From: Sulfuricurvum sp.
GTDB taxonomy: Bacteria > Campylobacterota > Campylobacteria > Campylobacterales > Sulfurimonadaceae
DNA: 64,000 nucleotides
Direction: 5' to 3'
Assembly: GCF_028713855.1 (NCBI RefSeq)
Contig: NZ_JAQTNN010000015.1
Coordinates: forward strand, 1-64,000
How positions within the stretch are numbered: position 1 is the stretch's first letter; each line of letters starts with the position of its first letter. Shown one piece after another: positions 26,085-34,447 of this stretch. The notes beneath the pieces are model-generated. The model did no database searches. It was not told where the DNA came from and saw nothing but the letters and a program-made list of their open reading frames with translations. The position numbers were made by a program, and so were the translations under genes.

Positions 26085-27255
26085 CAGATAAATGGGTAAA
26101 ACGACGACGCATATACAAGAGGGCGATCGCCAAAACCAGTGACGAGGCGGATGCAATGATAAAAGGGATATTACTTCCATAGTGATCCCATAACCATCCT
26201 GCACCTGTTAAAGAGATGAGGGTTGTGATTCCGACCGCCGTGTAATAGACTCCGTACGCGGTTGCTTTGAGCTCTTGCGGAGCGGTGTCGGAGATGATGG
26301 CTTTGGCCAGTGCGTTAAACCCTCCGGCAAAAAATCCGTAAATGCCGAATCCGAGCCATACGCCCAAAGTTGAACCTGTAGTCATAGCGAGCGCTCCCAA
26401 CCCAAAGGCTAGGTAGATAAAGGATAGCAATACCGGTTTGCCGAAACGGTCGGCTGCTTTTCCGATCGGTATGGCAAACGCTGATTGGGTGAGATTGTAG
26501 AGGGCATAAGCGAGGGGGATCATGACCAATGCGATACCGTTGTTTTCGGCTTTGAGAAGCATAAACGAGTAGTTCATTGCAAAAAGACTAAAGAGGCTCT
26601 GAAATACCACCAGATAGTAAAACGGTGCGGGGAGTGCCTCCGGACGAAATCGGCGGATTGAGACGGGGGTAAAGGGGACGTCGGTAACCAAAAAAATGAG
26701 GATCATCATGGATATTAGACCCGGTATCAGACTGATGGCAAAAACGGTGCGGAATGACGATTCACTCTCCCCCCAGAACCATAAGACGCCAAATGCGGTG
26801 AGCGAGCCTGCAAGTGCTCCGGCACCGTCCATCATTTTGTGAAACCCGAAGACAAAACCGCTGATCTCTTTGGGGGTATAGGCACTTATGAGGGCATCAC
26901 GCGGAGCGACACGAACTCCTTTTGCCAAACGGTCACCGATCCGTATCATAGCGATCATCGTGGCGCTTTGGGCGAAAAATGCGAGTGGTTTGATGAGGTT
27001 GGACATGCCGTAGCCGAATACGGTGATCCCTTTTCGCTTACCGAGACGATCCGAGTAGAAACCCGATAAGGCTATCAGCATTGCAACCCCGAACTCCGCC
27101 ATCCCCTCGATCAGACCGATTTCGCTTTTAGATGCATGTAAAAAACGCTCCAAAAAGATCGGCAAGAGGGGAAGGATCATTTCTGTAGAGAAATCGGTGA
27201 AGAAACTATTGGCTCCGAGGGCTATGATGTTACGGTTTAAAGAGGTGATTTTCAT
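26077..27255 (-). CDS. Major facilitator superfamily transporter
   Basis: About 392 residues with 12 predicted hydrophobic segments and the MFS loop motif GFYSDRLGKRKG between segments 2 and 3, repeated as GKAADRFGKP in the second half. The substrate is not evident. I chose the ATG at 27255 because a TATAAT lies six bases upstream, which would give a leaderless message; a TTG at 27276 with an AAGG upstream is the alternative. It follows the rhodanese gene closely. Confidence 0.8.
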   Translation of the reverse strand: MKITSLNRNIIALGANSFFTDFSTEMILPLLPIFLERFLHASKSEIGLIEGMAEFGVAMLIALSGFYSDRLGKRKGITVFGYGMSNLIKPLAFFAQSATMIAMIRIGDRLAKGVRVAPRDALISAYTPKEISGFVFGFHKMMDGAGALAGSLTAFGVLWFWGESESSFRTVFAISLIPGLISMMILIFLVTDVPFTPVSIRRFRPEALPAPFYYLVVFQSLFSLFAMNYSFMLLKAENNGIALVMIPLAYALYNLTQSAFAIPIGKAADRFGKPVLLSFIYLAFGLGALAMTTGSTLGVWLGFGIYGFFAGGFNALAKAIISDTAPQELKATAYGVYYTAVGITTLISLTGAGWLWDHYGSNIPFIIASASSLVLAIALLYMRRRFTHLSAI

Positions 27256-27261
27256 GTAGCG

Positions 27262-27267
27262 ATTATA
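27262..27267 (-). promoter_or_regulatory. Putative -10 of the MFS gene
   Basis: TATAAT on the minus strand ends six bases before the ATG at 27255, with no ribosome site between. The context CG-N-TATAATCG is nearly the same as at the response-regulator gene (37466-37471). Confidence 0.4.
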
Positions 27268-27285
27268 ACGGTTCAAATCTAACCT

Positions 27286-27717
27286 TTATTTCTTTTTCAT
27301 TTCCTCGACAAACTCTTTGGCTTCATCCCCACGCAAATAATCGGCAAGCCCCAGTAACCCATCGGTCAGATAACGGCTTTTATAGCCTTTCAGTGTTAGA
27401 TAGATGCGTGCCATTTCCGCACGGTCATAGTGAGGGCAGACGGTGACGATCGTTTTGTTCTTATCCAGTTCATTTAAACGATTCGGGAGTTCATTGAGGG
27501 GAATATGTTTCATAAAGGAGAATCCCCATGTTGATTGCTCTTCTTTAAAGCGGATATCGACAAACTCCACTTCCCCCATTTTATAGAGTTCAACCGCTTC
27601 GAGACTTTTGATTTTCATTTCGGTTCGCTCGTTGTAATCAAACTGTTTGAGATACTCATCGAAACTATCTGCAAAGATTGGAAAAGTAAGAAGCACAATA
27701 AGCAAGACAGTTTTCAT
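27286..27717 (-). CDS. Secreted rhodanese-like protein
   Basis: A 143-residue protein with a signal peptide (TVLLIVLLTFPIFA) and a single rhodanese domain: VEFVDIRFKEEQ, HIPLNELPNRL, then the active-site loop VTVCPHYDRAEMA with Cys94, and TLKGYKSRYLTDGLLGL. Such proteins carry sulfane sulfur or act as phosphatase-like modules; in a sulfur oxidiser a periplasmic sulfur-transfer role is plausible but not shown. The loop is longer than the six-residue sulfurtransferase loop can be confidently read. Confidence 0.75.
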   Translation of the reverse strand: MKTVLLIVLLTFPIFADSFDEYLKQFDYNERTEMKIKSLEAVELYKMGEVEFVDIRFKEEQSTWGFSFMKHIPLNELPNRLNELDKNKTIVTVCPHYDRAEMARIYLTLKGYKSRYLTDGLLGLADYLRGDEAKEFVEEMKKK

Positions 27718-27765
27718 GCCTGATCCTTATAAATATTATTGTTAAGTATATCCATTTTTTTCATG

Positions 27766-28716
27766 TCAATGGTTGTGCCAAATATGCCCATTGCACTGCT
27801 CATTACTGCCATTATATTTTGCCGTCTCCGGCTGAAGTAAAATATGAGTCGCTCCTGCATAGGAGAGATCATGGCGGAGGGTTTCGATAACGGCTTCTAC
27901 CTCTTTTAAACTCAGTGCTTCATCGAGGATGATATGGGCGGAAAAATAGCGCTCTTTGCTGGAGGGGCAATGCATATGGATATCGTGGGTCTGGCATACC
28001 ATCGGATGATTCATTACAATCTGCGAGAGTTTGCCAACCATTTTTGGATCAGCATGATCCATCAGACTTTCGAAGGAACGTTTCAGAAGCTTACCGCTGG
28101 CGATCAGGATTACCACCGCAAATACCAAGGATAACACCGAGTCGATCCACGGTATCCCCCATAGGATCATCGCACCTCCCCCCAATACGACGGCGAGGGA
28201 AAGAATCGCATCGCTTGCCATATGCCAAAACGCCGCGCGGACATTGAGATCGTGCTCCGCTTCATCTGCTTCGTCATCCTCATGGGTATGCGCATGGGCG
28301 TGTCCCCCCAAAATTATCGCGCTGGCGGTATTGATGATCAGTGCAATACCGGCAGTAATCATCATGAGCCATCCGTCCACCGGCATGGGATGCAGCAGTC
28401 GATCCACCGCCTCAACAGCAACCCAAATCATCAGGAGCGACAAAAAGCCGGCATTGATAAAGGTCGCCATCATCTCTGATCTTATATATCCAAAGGTCAT
28501 TTCTGAGTTTGCAGGACGGGTTCCTAATCCTAAAGCTATTGCTGTGACTACTAGGGCGAGAACGTCACTCAGGTTGTGCCACGCATCCGAGAGGAGGGCG
28601 AGCGAACCGCTGATAACCCCGACGGCGCTTTCGATGATGACAATGGCGATATTGAGGGCAATGACCAATCCGATACGGCGTTGGTCGGATGAGAGGTTTT
28701 TAAATAATTGAATCAT
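27766..28716 (-). CDS. Cation diffusion facilitator (CzcD/ZitB-like) metal exporter
   Basis: A 316-residue inner-membrane protein with six hydrophobic segments. The metal site is visible as LLSDAWHNLSDV (H47-x3-D51) and HMASDAILSL (second HxxxD). A His-rich loop (GGHAHAHTHEDDEADEAEHD) lies near residue 140, and more histidines at the C-terminus (HIWHNH). CDF proteins export Zn, Cd or Co by proton exchange. It is the last gene of the minus-strand metal/arsenic cluster, directly after a periplasmic thioredoxin gene. Confidence 0.9.
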   Translation of the reverse strand: MIQLFKNLSSDQRRIGLVIALNIAIVIIESAVGVISGSLALLSDAWHNLSDVLALVVTAIALGLGTRPANSEMTFGYIRSEMMATFINAGFLSLLMIWVAVEAVDRLLHPMPVDGWLMMITAGIALIINTASAIILGGHAHAHTHEDDEADEAEHDLNVRAAFWHMASDAILSLAVVLGGGAMILWGIPWIDSVLSLVFAVVILIASGKLLKRSFESLMDHADPKMVGKLSQIVMNHPMVCQTHDIHMHCPSSKERYFSAHIILDEALSLKEVEAVIETLRHDLSYAGATHILLQPETAKYNGSNEQCNGHIWHNH

Positions 28717-29085
28717 TTAGATTTTATGCTTGGCTAAAAGTTGTTTGAGCGCATCGGTCGTTAATCCTCCGATATGGCGGTCGATCTCTTTACCGCTGCC
28801 GTCATAAATAATCTGTGTGGGGATCATCTGGATTTTCATCTCACGGGCGGCATCACGTTCTTCGCCGACATTGACGAAAAAGATTTTACGCTTAGGGTTA
28901 ATCTCCATCTCACGATAGAGAAGTTCTCCCATCTCTTTGCATGACGAACAACGGGTTGAACCCGCTTCGACCATGACGACTTGACCCTTTCCGATCTCTT
29001 GTTTGACAAGAGCATACGGGCGCGGCTGTAATTCGGCGGCAAATAGGGAACCGCACAGAGCGAGAAGGGATAAAAATTTGATCAT
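28717..29085 (-). CDS. Periplasmic thioredoxin-fold protein
   Basis: A 122-residue protein with a signal peptide (FLSLLALCGSLFAA) and a thioredoxin fold with active site C46-S-S-C49 (GSTRCSSCKEM), a VNVGEER strand and the cis-proline in MIPTQIIYDG. It is probably kept reduced by the CcdA-like protein encoded 12 bp upstream. Role in the metal/arsenic cluster: thiol reduction in the periplasm, inferred. Confidence 0.82.
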   Translation of the reverse strand: MIKFLSLLALCGSLFAAELQPRPYALVKQEIGKGQVVMVEAGSTRCSSCKEMGELLYREMEINPKRKIFFVNVGEERDAAREMKIQMIPTQIIYDGSGKEIDRHIGGLTTDALKQLLAKHKI

Positions 29086-29097
29086 GGTGTTATCCTT

Positions 29098-29805
29098 TTA
29101 GAGTTGTTGATAGGCTAAAGTAAAAAAATAAAGCCCGATACCAATCAGGGCAAACGAAAAAATTCTCGTCATCCACGAGGTGATAGTAGCGATCTTTGAG
29201 TTCGACGCGACGTTTTGGGCAAATCCGACCGATACTCCCGCTGCTAGCAGAAGTAATGAATGCCCCAATGCAAACGTGAGTACCAAAGCATAGGCATACG
29301 ACTCAGGAGCGTTAGCCGCAACCGATATGATTGCTACCAAAGGGGCAGACGCACACGGTGTCGAGACGAGACCGAAGAGCATCCCGATCAAAAACGCTCC
29401 TACGTAGCGTAGCGTGATAAGTCGGCTCATCCAGCGTGATTTGTCGATCACTTCAGGTAAAACTCCTAGCGAATACAGACCTATGGCGATGGCCAGTATT
29501 CCCCCCGCGATGTACGCTTCCAGCGGTGCGATCGAGAAAAAGTATCCCATCTTGGCAACCATATAGGCGAGTATAGAGAAACTTACCGCCACACCCAGCG
29601 CAAACAGCGATGCGAAAATATAGGTAAAGTGTACCCGCTCACGAGGAGAGAGGTGTGAACTCATCCCTAACGCACTTCCGACTAACAAAGGAACCGAGAC
29701 GATGGAGCAGGGGGCGAGAGAAGTGAGAGCGCCGATACAGAACGCTCCGGCAAAGACAAGGGCACCGTGTGATTCAAGCAGACCTAAAAGAAAACTTTCC
29801 ATCAA
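29098..29805 (-). CDS. CcdA-like thiol-redox membrane protein
   Basis: A 235-residue protein with about six hydrophobic segments and the two conserved cysteines of the CcdA/DsbD core, in SLAPCSIVSVP (C33) and STPCASAPLVAI (C151). Such proteins pass electrons from cytoplasmic thioredoxin to periplasmic thiol proteins. Here a small cytoplasmic thioredoxin-like gene (overlap 4 bp) is upstream and a periplasmic one downstream, so all parts of a relay are adjacent. Confidence 0.82.
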   Translation of the reverse strand: MMESFLLGLLESHGALVFAGAFCIGALTSLAPCSIVSVPLLVGSALGMSSHLSPRERVHFTYIFASLFALGVAVSFSILAYMVAKMGYFFSIAPLEAYIAGGILAIAIGLYSLGVLPEVIDKSRWMSRLITLRYVGAFLIGMLFGLVSTPCASAPLVAIISVAANAPESYAYALVLTFALGHSLLLLAAGVSVGFAQNVASNSKIATITSWMTRIFSFALIGIGLYFFTLAYQQL

Positions 29806-30038
29806 TGTGCTTGGATCAACTCTTTAATCTCGTTTATCGTGAGAAGTTTGCCGGTACTGACAACCTTGCCATCGATCACGAGCCCCGGGGTACTCATGAC
29901 GCCATACTCCATGATCTTCATGATGTCTTCGACCTTTTCGATCTGTGCGAATTTACCGCTTTGTGCTACCGCTTGCTTCGTTGCCTCTTCGAGAGCTTTG
30001 CATTTGGAACATCCGGTTCCTAAAATTTCGATTTTCAT
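29802..30038 (-). CDS. Small cytoplasmic thioredoxin-like protein (TM0996/MTH895 type)
   Basis: A 78-residue redox protein with C10-S-K-C13 in GTGCSKCKALEE and the cis-proline in STPGLVIDGKVVSTGK. This matches the small redox-active disulfide proteins often found next to YraQ/ArsP permeases. I start it at the ATG at 30038, which follows AGGAG at good spacing and overlaps the upstream stop as ATGA; an upstream ATG would add seven residues. Confidence 0.82.
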   Translation of the reverse strand: MKIEILGTGCSKCKALEEATKQAVAQSGKFAQIEKVEDIMKIMEYGVMSTPGLVIDGKVVSTGKLLTINEIKELIQAH

Positions 30039-30295
30039 TGTTTTTCTCCTAATAAGCATTCTTGCATCATCGGCGCGAGGGTTTGGGCATTTACATCTCC
30101 GGTAATCGTAATGGTAGAACCGCCATCAACGCTAACGAGATCAATTGATTCAATCTTTTGCATCATCGCAGGGTCACATTCACACGTACATTCTCCAGTT
30201 TTACACGCCTCAATTTTCGCACTTAATTCTTCGGTACTAAAACCGCTAAGAAAAGCTTTGACTCCGCCTGTATGGTTCATCATTTCGATTTTCAT
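30035..30295 (-). CDS. Small Cys-rich protein of unknown family
   Basis: An 86-residue soluble protein with a cluster C31-x4-C36-x-C38-x-C40 (CKTGECTCECDP) and a further Cys80. I do not recognise the family. The cluster could bind a soft metal or arsenite. The ATG at 30295 has an AGGAG ribosome site; an upstream start would add 16 residues overlapping the permease gene. It is coupled to the small thioredoxin gene (ATGA overlap) and lies right after the ArsP/YraQ-like permease, so a metal-delivery or thiol-exchange role is possible; this is inference. Confidence 0.6.
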   Translation of the reverse strand: MKIEMMNHTGGVKAFLSGFSTEELSAKIEACKTGECTCECDPAMMQKIESIDLVSVDGGSTITITGDVNAQTLAPMMQECLLGEKQ

Positions 30296-30311
30296 ATTAA
30301 CTCCTATTAAA

Positions 30312-31271
30312 TTATAAAATTGCGTTAAACAAATACCCGACACCGATAATACCCAGTGTCACCGTACCGAAAAAGATCGCTATCAGTTTTAGGCTCATGA
30401 TTCGCTTGAGAATCATCGCCTCAGGCAGCGAGAGGGCGGTGATCGCCATCATAAACGACAATGCCGTCCCCATCAGCATCCCTTTGGAGGTCAGCACCTC
30501 AATGAGCGGCATAACCCCTGCGGCATTGGAATACATCGGTACGCCTAACAGCGTCGCGAGAGGGACAGCAAAGATGTTATCTGCTCCCGCTACGCGAACA
30601 ATAAACTCAGTTGGGACATATCCGTGGATAAAAGCACCCACTCCGACACCGGCAAGGACATATATCCATGTTTTATAGAGGATGTCTTGCGTGTATTCTT
30701 TTGCATCTTTTAGTCTTACGCTAAAGGCTATTTTTTGCTCATCTACCGTGATCTCTCCGTTGATCGGTTTTACCTCGATAAGTACCTCTTTTTCCAGCTC
30801 CATCCGCCCGATAACGATACCGCCTACAATAGCGACGAGTAAGCCAAACCCGATGTAGAGTGCCGCCACTTTCCAGCCGAACATGGTTAATAGCATCGCA
30901 ATAGCGATTTCATTATTGAGCGGTGCGGAGATGAGGTAGCTAAACGTCACTCCAAGCGGAATACGTGCCTGTAAAAAGCCCAAAAAGAGCGGAATAGCCG
31001 AGCACGAGCAAAACGGGGTAATGATCCCAAACAGTGCGGCAAGGACATTTCCGGTGAATTCATGCTTTTTACTTAAGTATACGCGCACCTTTTCGGTCGA
31101 AAAGTAGGAGCGTAATAGGGTGATAGCGAAGATAATCGCAGTAAGCAAAAAGAGGATTTTTACCGTGTCGTAGATAAAAAAGTTGAGGGCATCAGAGAGT
31201 TTCTCTCCATGCGGCATTTTAAGCCATTCATAAATGAGGACGTTGACGCTCTCTTGCCACATCAGTCGCAC
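30312..31271 (-). CDS. ArsP/YraQ family permease
   Basis: A 319-residue membrane protein with about eight to nine hydrophobic segments. The conserved motif GIITPFCSCSAIPLFLGF carries C88 and C90, and ISAPLNNEIAIAML and GVPMYSNAAGVMPLI are further family segments. Related proteins export methylarsenicals or other metal(loid)s. Position within an arsR-arsC unit favours arsenic, but copper or zinc efflux relatives exist. It overlaps arsC by 10 bp. Confidence 0.8.
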   Translation of the reverse strand: MRLMWQESVNVLIYEWLKMPHGEKLSDALNFFIYDTVKILFLLTAIIFAITLLRSYFSTEKVRVYLSKKHEFTGNVLAALFGIITPFCSCSAIPLFLGFLQARIPLGVTFSYLISAPLNNEIAIAMLLTMFGWKVAALYIGFGLLVAIVGGIVIGRMELEKEVLIEVKPINGEITVDEQKIAFSVRLKDAKEYTQDILYKTWIYVLAGVGVGAFIHGYVPTEFIVRVAGADNIFAVPLATLLGVPMYSNAAGVMPLIEVLTSKGMLMGTALSFMMAITALSLPEAMILKRIMSLKLIAIFFGTVTLGIIGVGYLFNAIL

Positions 31272-31666
31272 AGCTCCGTTTTAATAATCGGAAGAAGTGT
31301 TGCTTCGATCAGATCGAGTGTCTTAGCGTACTCTTCCACCTCTTTGCCGCTTGGGTCTTCGAACGCTACATGGATTGTTTTCACTGCTTTAGGGAACATC
31401 GGGCAGGTTTCGTGTGCGTGATCGCAGACGGTGACGACGAGATCGAATGGAGTATCGATAACCGTATCGATCACTTTGGAGTGATATTCTTCTCTCCAGT
31501 ACCCTTTGGATTCCAAAAGCTCTTGCGCGTGAGGATTCACTTTACCGCTTGCTTTTACACCGGAGCTAAACGCTTTGACACAATCACCCATTTTAGCATT
31601 AATAAGGGCTTCCCCCATAATAGAACGACAGCTATTGCCAGTGCAGAGGATAAGAACATTTTTCAT
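31262..31666 (-). CDS. arsC: Arsenate reductase, low-MW phosphatase type (copy 1)
   Basis: A 134-residue enzyme reducing arsenate to arsenite. The phosphatase loop is C8-TGNSCRS; the other two redox cysteines of the thioredoxin-coupled class are C81 and C88 in VTVCDHAHETCPMFP. It overlaps arsR by 4 bp and the permease by 10 bp. A second, diverged arsC lies across the promoter region. Confidence 0.9.
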   Translation of the reverse strand: MKNVLILCTGNSCRSIMGEALINAKMGDCVKAFSSGVKASGKVNPHAQELLESKGYWREEYHSKVIDTVIDTPFDLVVTVCDHAHETCPMFPKAVKTIHVAFEDPSGKEVEEYAKTLDLIEATLLPIIKTELCD

Positions 31667-31986
31667 AATTTACAACCTTCAGTTTGTGATAGTTTAATAA
31701 GTGGAGGGAGCTCAATTCCCAAACAACGGATTTCGGCCAACGCTTCGCTTCGGAAGCGATCAAGTGGGGAACGAATGGAATAATAGGCCCACGTACCGCA
31801 CCGATCTACCCGTAAAAATCCCCCCTCTTTGAGGATTTTCAGATGGCGAGAGAGACGTGACTGGATCATCCCGAAACTTTCCTGCAAATCGCAGACGCAT
31901 AACGCTCCGTGCGTATCCAAAAATGCGAGGAGTTTAATGCGGGTTTCGTCATTCAGTGCTGAAGCGGTTTCTAAAAAAACGTCCAT
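31663..31986 (-). CDS. arsR: ArsR family transcriptional repressor
   Basis: A 107-residue winged-helix repressor. The metalloid-sensing pair is C30-V-C32 in ALCVCDLQESF, followed by the recognition helix IQSRLSRHLKILKEGG. An additional Cys lies at 63 and another near the C-terminus (EGCKL). I start it at the ATG at 31986, which follows GGAGG by seven bases; a longer form would begin at 32037 inside the operator. It heads the minus-strand operon running toward the CDF gene. Confidence 0.88.
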   Translation of the reverse strand: MDVFLETASALNDETRIKLLAFLDTHGALCVCDLQESFGMIQSRLSRHLKILKEGGFLRVDRCGTWAYYSIRSPLDRFRSEALAEIRCLGIELPPLIKLSQTEGCKL

Positions 31987-32032
31987 TACGATACCTCCGA
32001 TTTGTGACAGTGTAACAAAATAAAAATAATAT

Positions 32033-32048
32033 ATCAAGATATATTGAT
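32033..32048. promoter_or_regulatory. Putative ArsR operator
   Basis: ATCAA-GATATA-TTGAT is a perfect inverted repeat in the 113-bp space between the divergent arsR and arsC units, set in very AT-rich DNA. The half-site matches the ArsR/SmtB type. One site could control both directions. Confidence 0.6.
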
Positions 32049-32099
32049 TTAATATGCTGCTTTTAGCTATAGTGCTATCATAAAAATAAAAGGTATACC

Positions 32100-32537
32100 A
32101 TGTTGAAAGTATTATTCGTCTGTGTCCACAACAGCGCTCGTAGTCAAATGGCAGAAGCTTTTTTCAATCAGTATGCAATAAACACTGATAGTAGCGAGAG
32201 TGCGGGGATTGAACCCGGAACTCTCAATCCCTATGTTGTCCGCGCAATGGGTGAAAAAGGGATAGATATATCAAGCAATGAAACCAAGGGGGTCTTTAAT
32301 CTTTATAAAGAGGGGCGTACTTTCAGTCATGTGATTACGGTGTGTAATGCGGAAGCGGCACAGCGTTGCCCCATCTTTCCCGGAATAAGCCGTATCATTA
32401 TGTGGAGCTTTCCTGATCCTTCAACGTTTAGTGGAAGTGATGAGGAAATTATGGAACAAGTACGTGTAGTTCGTGATACAATCGAAGCAAAAGTGCAGGC
32501 ATTTATTGCCAATCCGCTGGAAGAGAATATCTTATGA
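32100..32537 (+). CDS. arsC: Arsenate reductase, low-MW phosphatase type (copy 2)
   Basis: A 145-residue paralogue with loop C8[14 protein letters not shown] and C82 and C90 in [14 protein letters not shown], so the three redox cysteines are present, although the spacing between the last two is one residue longer than in copy 1. It is divergent from arsR and overlaps arsB by 4 bp. Ribosome site AAAGG. Confidence 0.88.
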   Translation: MLKVLFVCVHNSARSQMAEAFFNQYAINTDSSESAGIEPGTLNPYVVRAMGEKGIDISSNETKGVFNLYKEGRTFSHVITVCNAEAAQRCPIFPGISRIIMWSFPDPSTFSGSDEEIMEQVRVVRDTIEAKVQAFIANPLEENIL

Positions 32538-33787
32538 TTTTAGCTGTTTCACTCTTTTTAGTTACCCTCATATTCATCATTTGGCAGCCACGCGGATTAC
32601 AGATTGGGACATCTGCGGTAGCCGGAGCGATTGCTGCGATTGCTTTAGGTGTTGTTAGCCTTGCCGATGTATGGACGGTGACCTCCATCGTATGGGATGC
32701 GACACTCGCCTTTATCGGGATTATTCTCCTCTCGATGGTGCTCGATGAGATTGGATTTTTCGAGTGGGCGGCGCTGAAAATGGCACGGCTATCGGGCGGA
32801 AACGGACATTTGATGTTTGTTTATATCCTTATCCTCGGAGCGCTTGTATCGGCATTGTTTGCCAACGACGGAGCGGCGCTGATCCTCACCCCTATCGTTC
32901 TGGCTAAAATGAAACATCTCAAGATGAATCCGTTAGCGATGTTTGCCTTTTTGATGGCGGGGGGATTTATCGGCGACAGTGCTTCCAATCCGTTGGTAAT
33001 CAGTAACCTCACGAACATTGTGACGGCAGGATATTTCCATATCGGATTTTGGGAATACGCTAAAACGATGGCTTTGCCGAACCTCCTCAGTATTATCGCT
33101 TCCATCACCGTATTATGGATTTACTTTCGCAAAGATATCCCGACTCATATCGACATATCGCAATTGGCGACCCCTGAATCAGCTATCAAAAATCTGACGA
33201 TGTTTCGCCTCAGCTGGTGGTTTTTAGGTCTGTTGATGATCGGGTATTTTATCGGTGATCGTTATCATCTCCCCGTATCGGTATTTGCTCTCGGCGGCGC
33301 TTTGGTATTTCTCGCTATCGCCACCTATTTTAAAGCGACCAAACCGATTATGACGATCAAAGCCGCACCGTGGCAGGTCGTATGGTTTAGTATAGGGCTT
33401 TACGTCGTCGTGTACGGGCTAAAAAACGGCGGTTTGACGACCTATTTAGCAGGATTGATTACCCAGTTGCAGGCGTTGGGTAATGTCTACGCCGTGATCG
33501 GAACGGGCTTTTTATCCGCCATCCTCAGTTCGGTTATGAATAACATGCCGACCATCATGGTAATGGATATCGCCATCGGCGAAGCGGGGAATCATGCACT
33601 GGCGTATGCAAATATCATTGGATGTAATCTGGGACCTAAAATGACCCCAATCGGTTCACTTGCGACGTTGTTGTGGCTTCATGTTCTGGCGCAAAAAGGG
33701 GTCAAAATCGGATGGGGCGAGTATATGAAAGTAGGGTTGGTGATTACGCCGCCGGTGTTGTTGGTGGCGTTGATCGGATTGATTTAG
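32534..33787 (+). CDS. arsB: Arsenite efflux permease ArsB
   Basis: A 417-residue inner-membrane protein of the ArsB/NhaD superfamily with about 12 hydrophobic segments. Typical segments: [27 protein letters not shown] (split here by reading), [38 protein letters not shown] and [14 protein letters not shown], ending with [19 protein letters not shown]. It exports arsenite made by the adjacent ArsC. Its stop overlaps the convergent hypothetical gene by 4 bp. Confidence 0.92.
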   Translation: MILAVSLFLVTLIFIIWQPRGLQIGTSAVAGAIAAIALGVVSLADVWTVTSIVWDATLAFIGIILLSMVLDEIGFFEWAALKMARLSGGNGHLMFVYILILGALVSALFANDGAALILTPIVLAKMKHLKMNPLAMFAFLMAGGFIGDSASNPLVISNLTNIVTAGYFHIGFWEYAKTMALPNLLSIIASITVLWIYFRKDIPTHIDISQLATPESAIKNLTMFRLSWWFLGLLMIGYFIGDRYHLPVSVFALGGALVFLAIATYFKATKPIMTIKAAPWQVVWFSIGLYVVVYGLKNGGLTTYLAGLITQLQALGNVYAVIGTGFLSAILSSVMNNMPTIMVMDIAIGEAGNHALAYANIIGCNLGPKMTPIGSLATLLWLHVLAQKGVKIGWGEYMKVGLVITPPVLLVALIGLI

Positions 33788-34425
33788 TTTGTTTCAAAAA
33801 ACTCTTTCAACAAATCAAAAAGAAAATCACTAAATCCAGTCCCATCAAATATTTTCAGTCGTCTCTCTATTGCTCCTTCGGGAGCGAATCCGCCATATAA
33901 GTTTGGCTTCTCTAATATTCCTAAACTAAATAACTTGTTTTGAGCATCAATGTAAAAATATTGATGTTCATTGATTTCATAATAAAAATTTCCATTATTA
34001 GTAATTTTTTTATTTTTCCATAGTTCATAAAATATCACAAAATCTTCATATGTTAAAGAATTAATATTAGTAAAAAGTGATGATTCATAGTAGTTAAGTG
34101 ATCCATTTTTCATTTTTTGAATCAATAATTTTGCTAATAGAAAAGTTGTTATACGATTATCGGCGTGCATATTTTTTAAAATAATATTTGCAATGAATTC
34201 TTTATTGCTATTGGATTGAGAATGAATAAAGTCTATAAGTTCATTTTCACTTATATCATTGGAAAGTACATCTAAAACAAGATTATTGAATTTTGCTTCT
34301 AAAAATCCATGAAACGTTTGAGCTATACTTTGTTTGATTAGTGAAAGGTTTCCTCCACTGGCAATATCAAGTGCATTGTAAACAGCGATGGCATCAGCTT
34401 TTGCTTCATTAATTATTTTTTTCAT
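33784..34425 (-). CDS. Hypothetical protein (213 aa)
   Basis: A soluble protein of no recognised family. The N-terminal part is helical (EAKADAIAVYNALDIASGG), the middle rich in Asn, Lys and Ile, and the C-terminal third contains FYYEINEHQYFYIDAQNKLFSLGIL, suggesting a small wing or sheet. There is a GGAG ribosome site. The gene is clearly more AT-rich than arsB or the kinase gene beyond and sits with an Abi_2 gene, which suggests an inserted defence-type segment. Function unknown. Confidence 0.6.
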   Translation of the reverse strand: MKKIINEAKADAIAVYNALDIASGGNLSLIKQSIAQTFHGFLEAKFNNLVLDVLSNDISENELIDFIHSQSNSNKEFIANIILKNMHADNRITTFLLAKLLIQKMKNGSLNYYESSLFTNINSLTYEDFVIFYELWKNKKITNNGNFYYEINEHQYFYIDAQNKLFSLGILEKPNLYGGFAPEGAIERRLKIFDGTGFSDFLFDLLKEFFETN

Positions 34426-34447
34426 CGATAAATCTCCATCTTAATAT

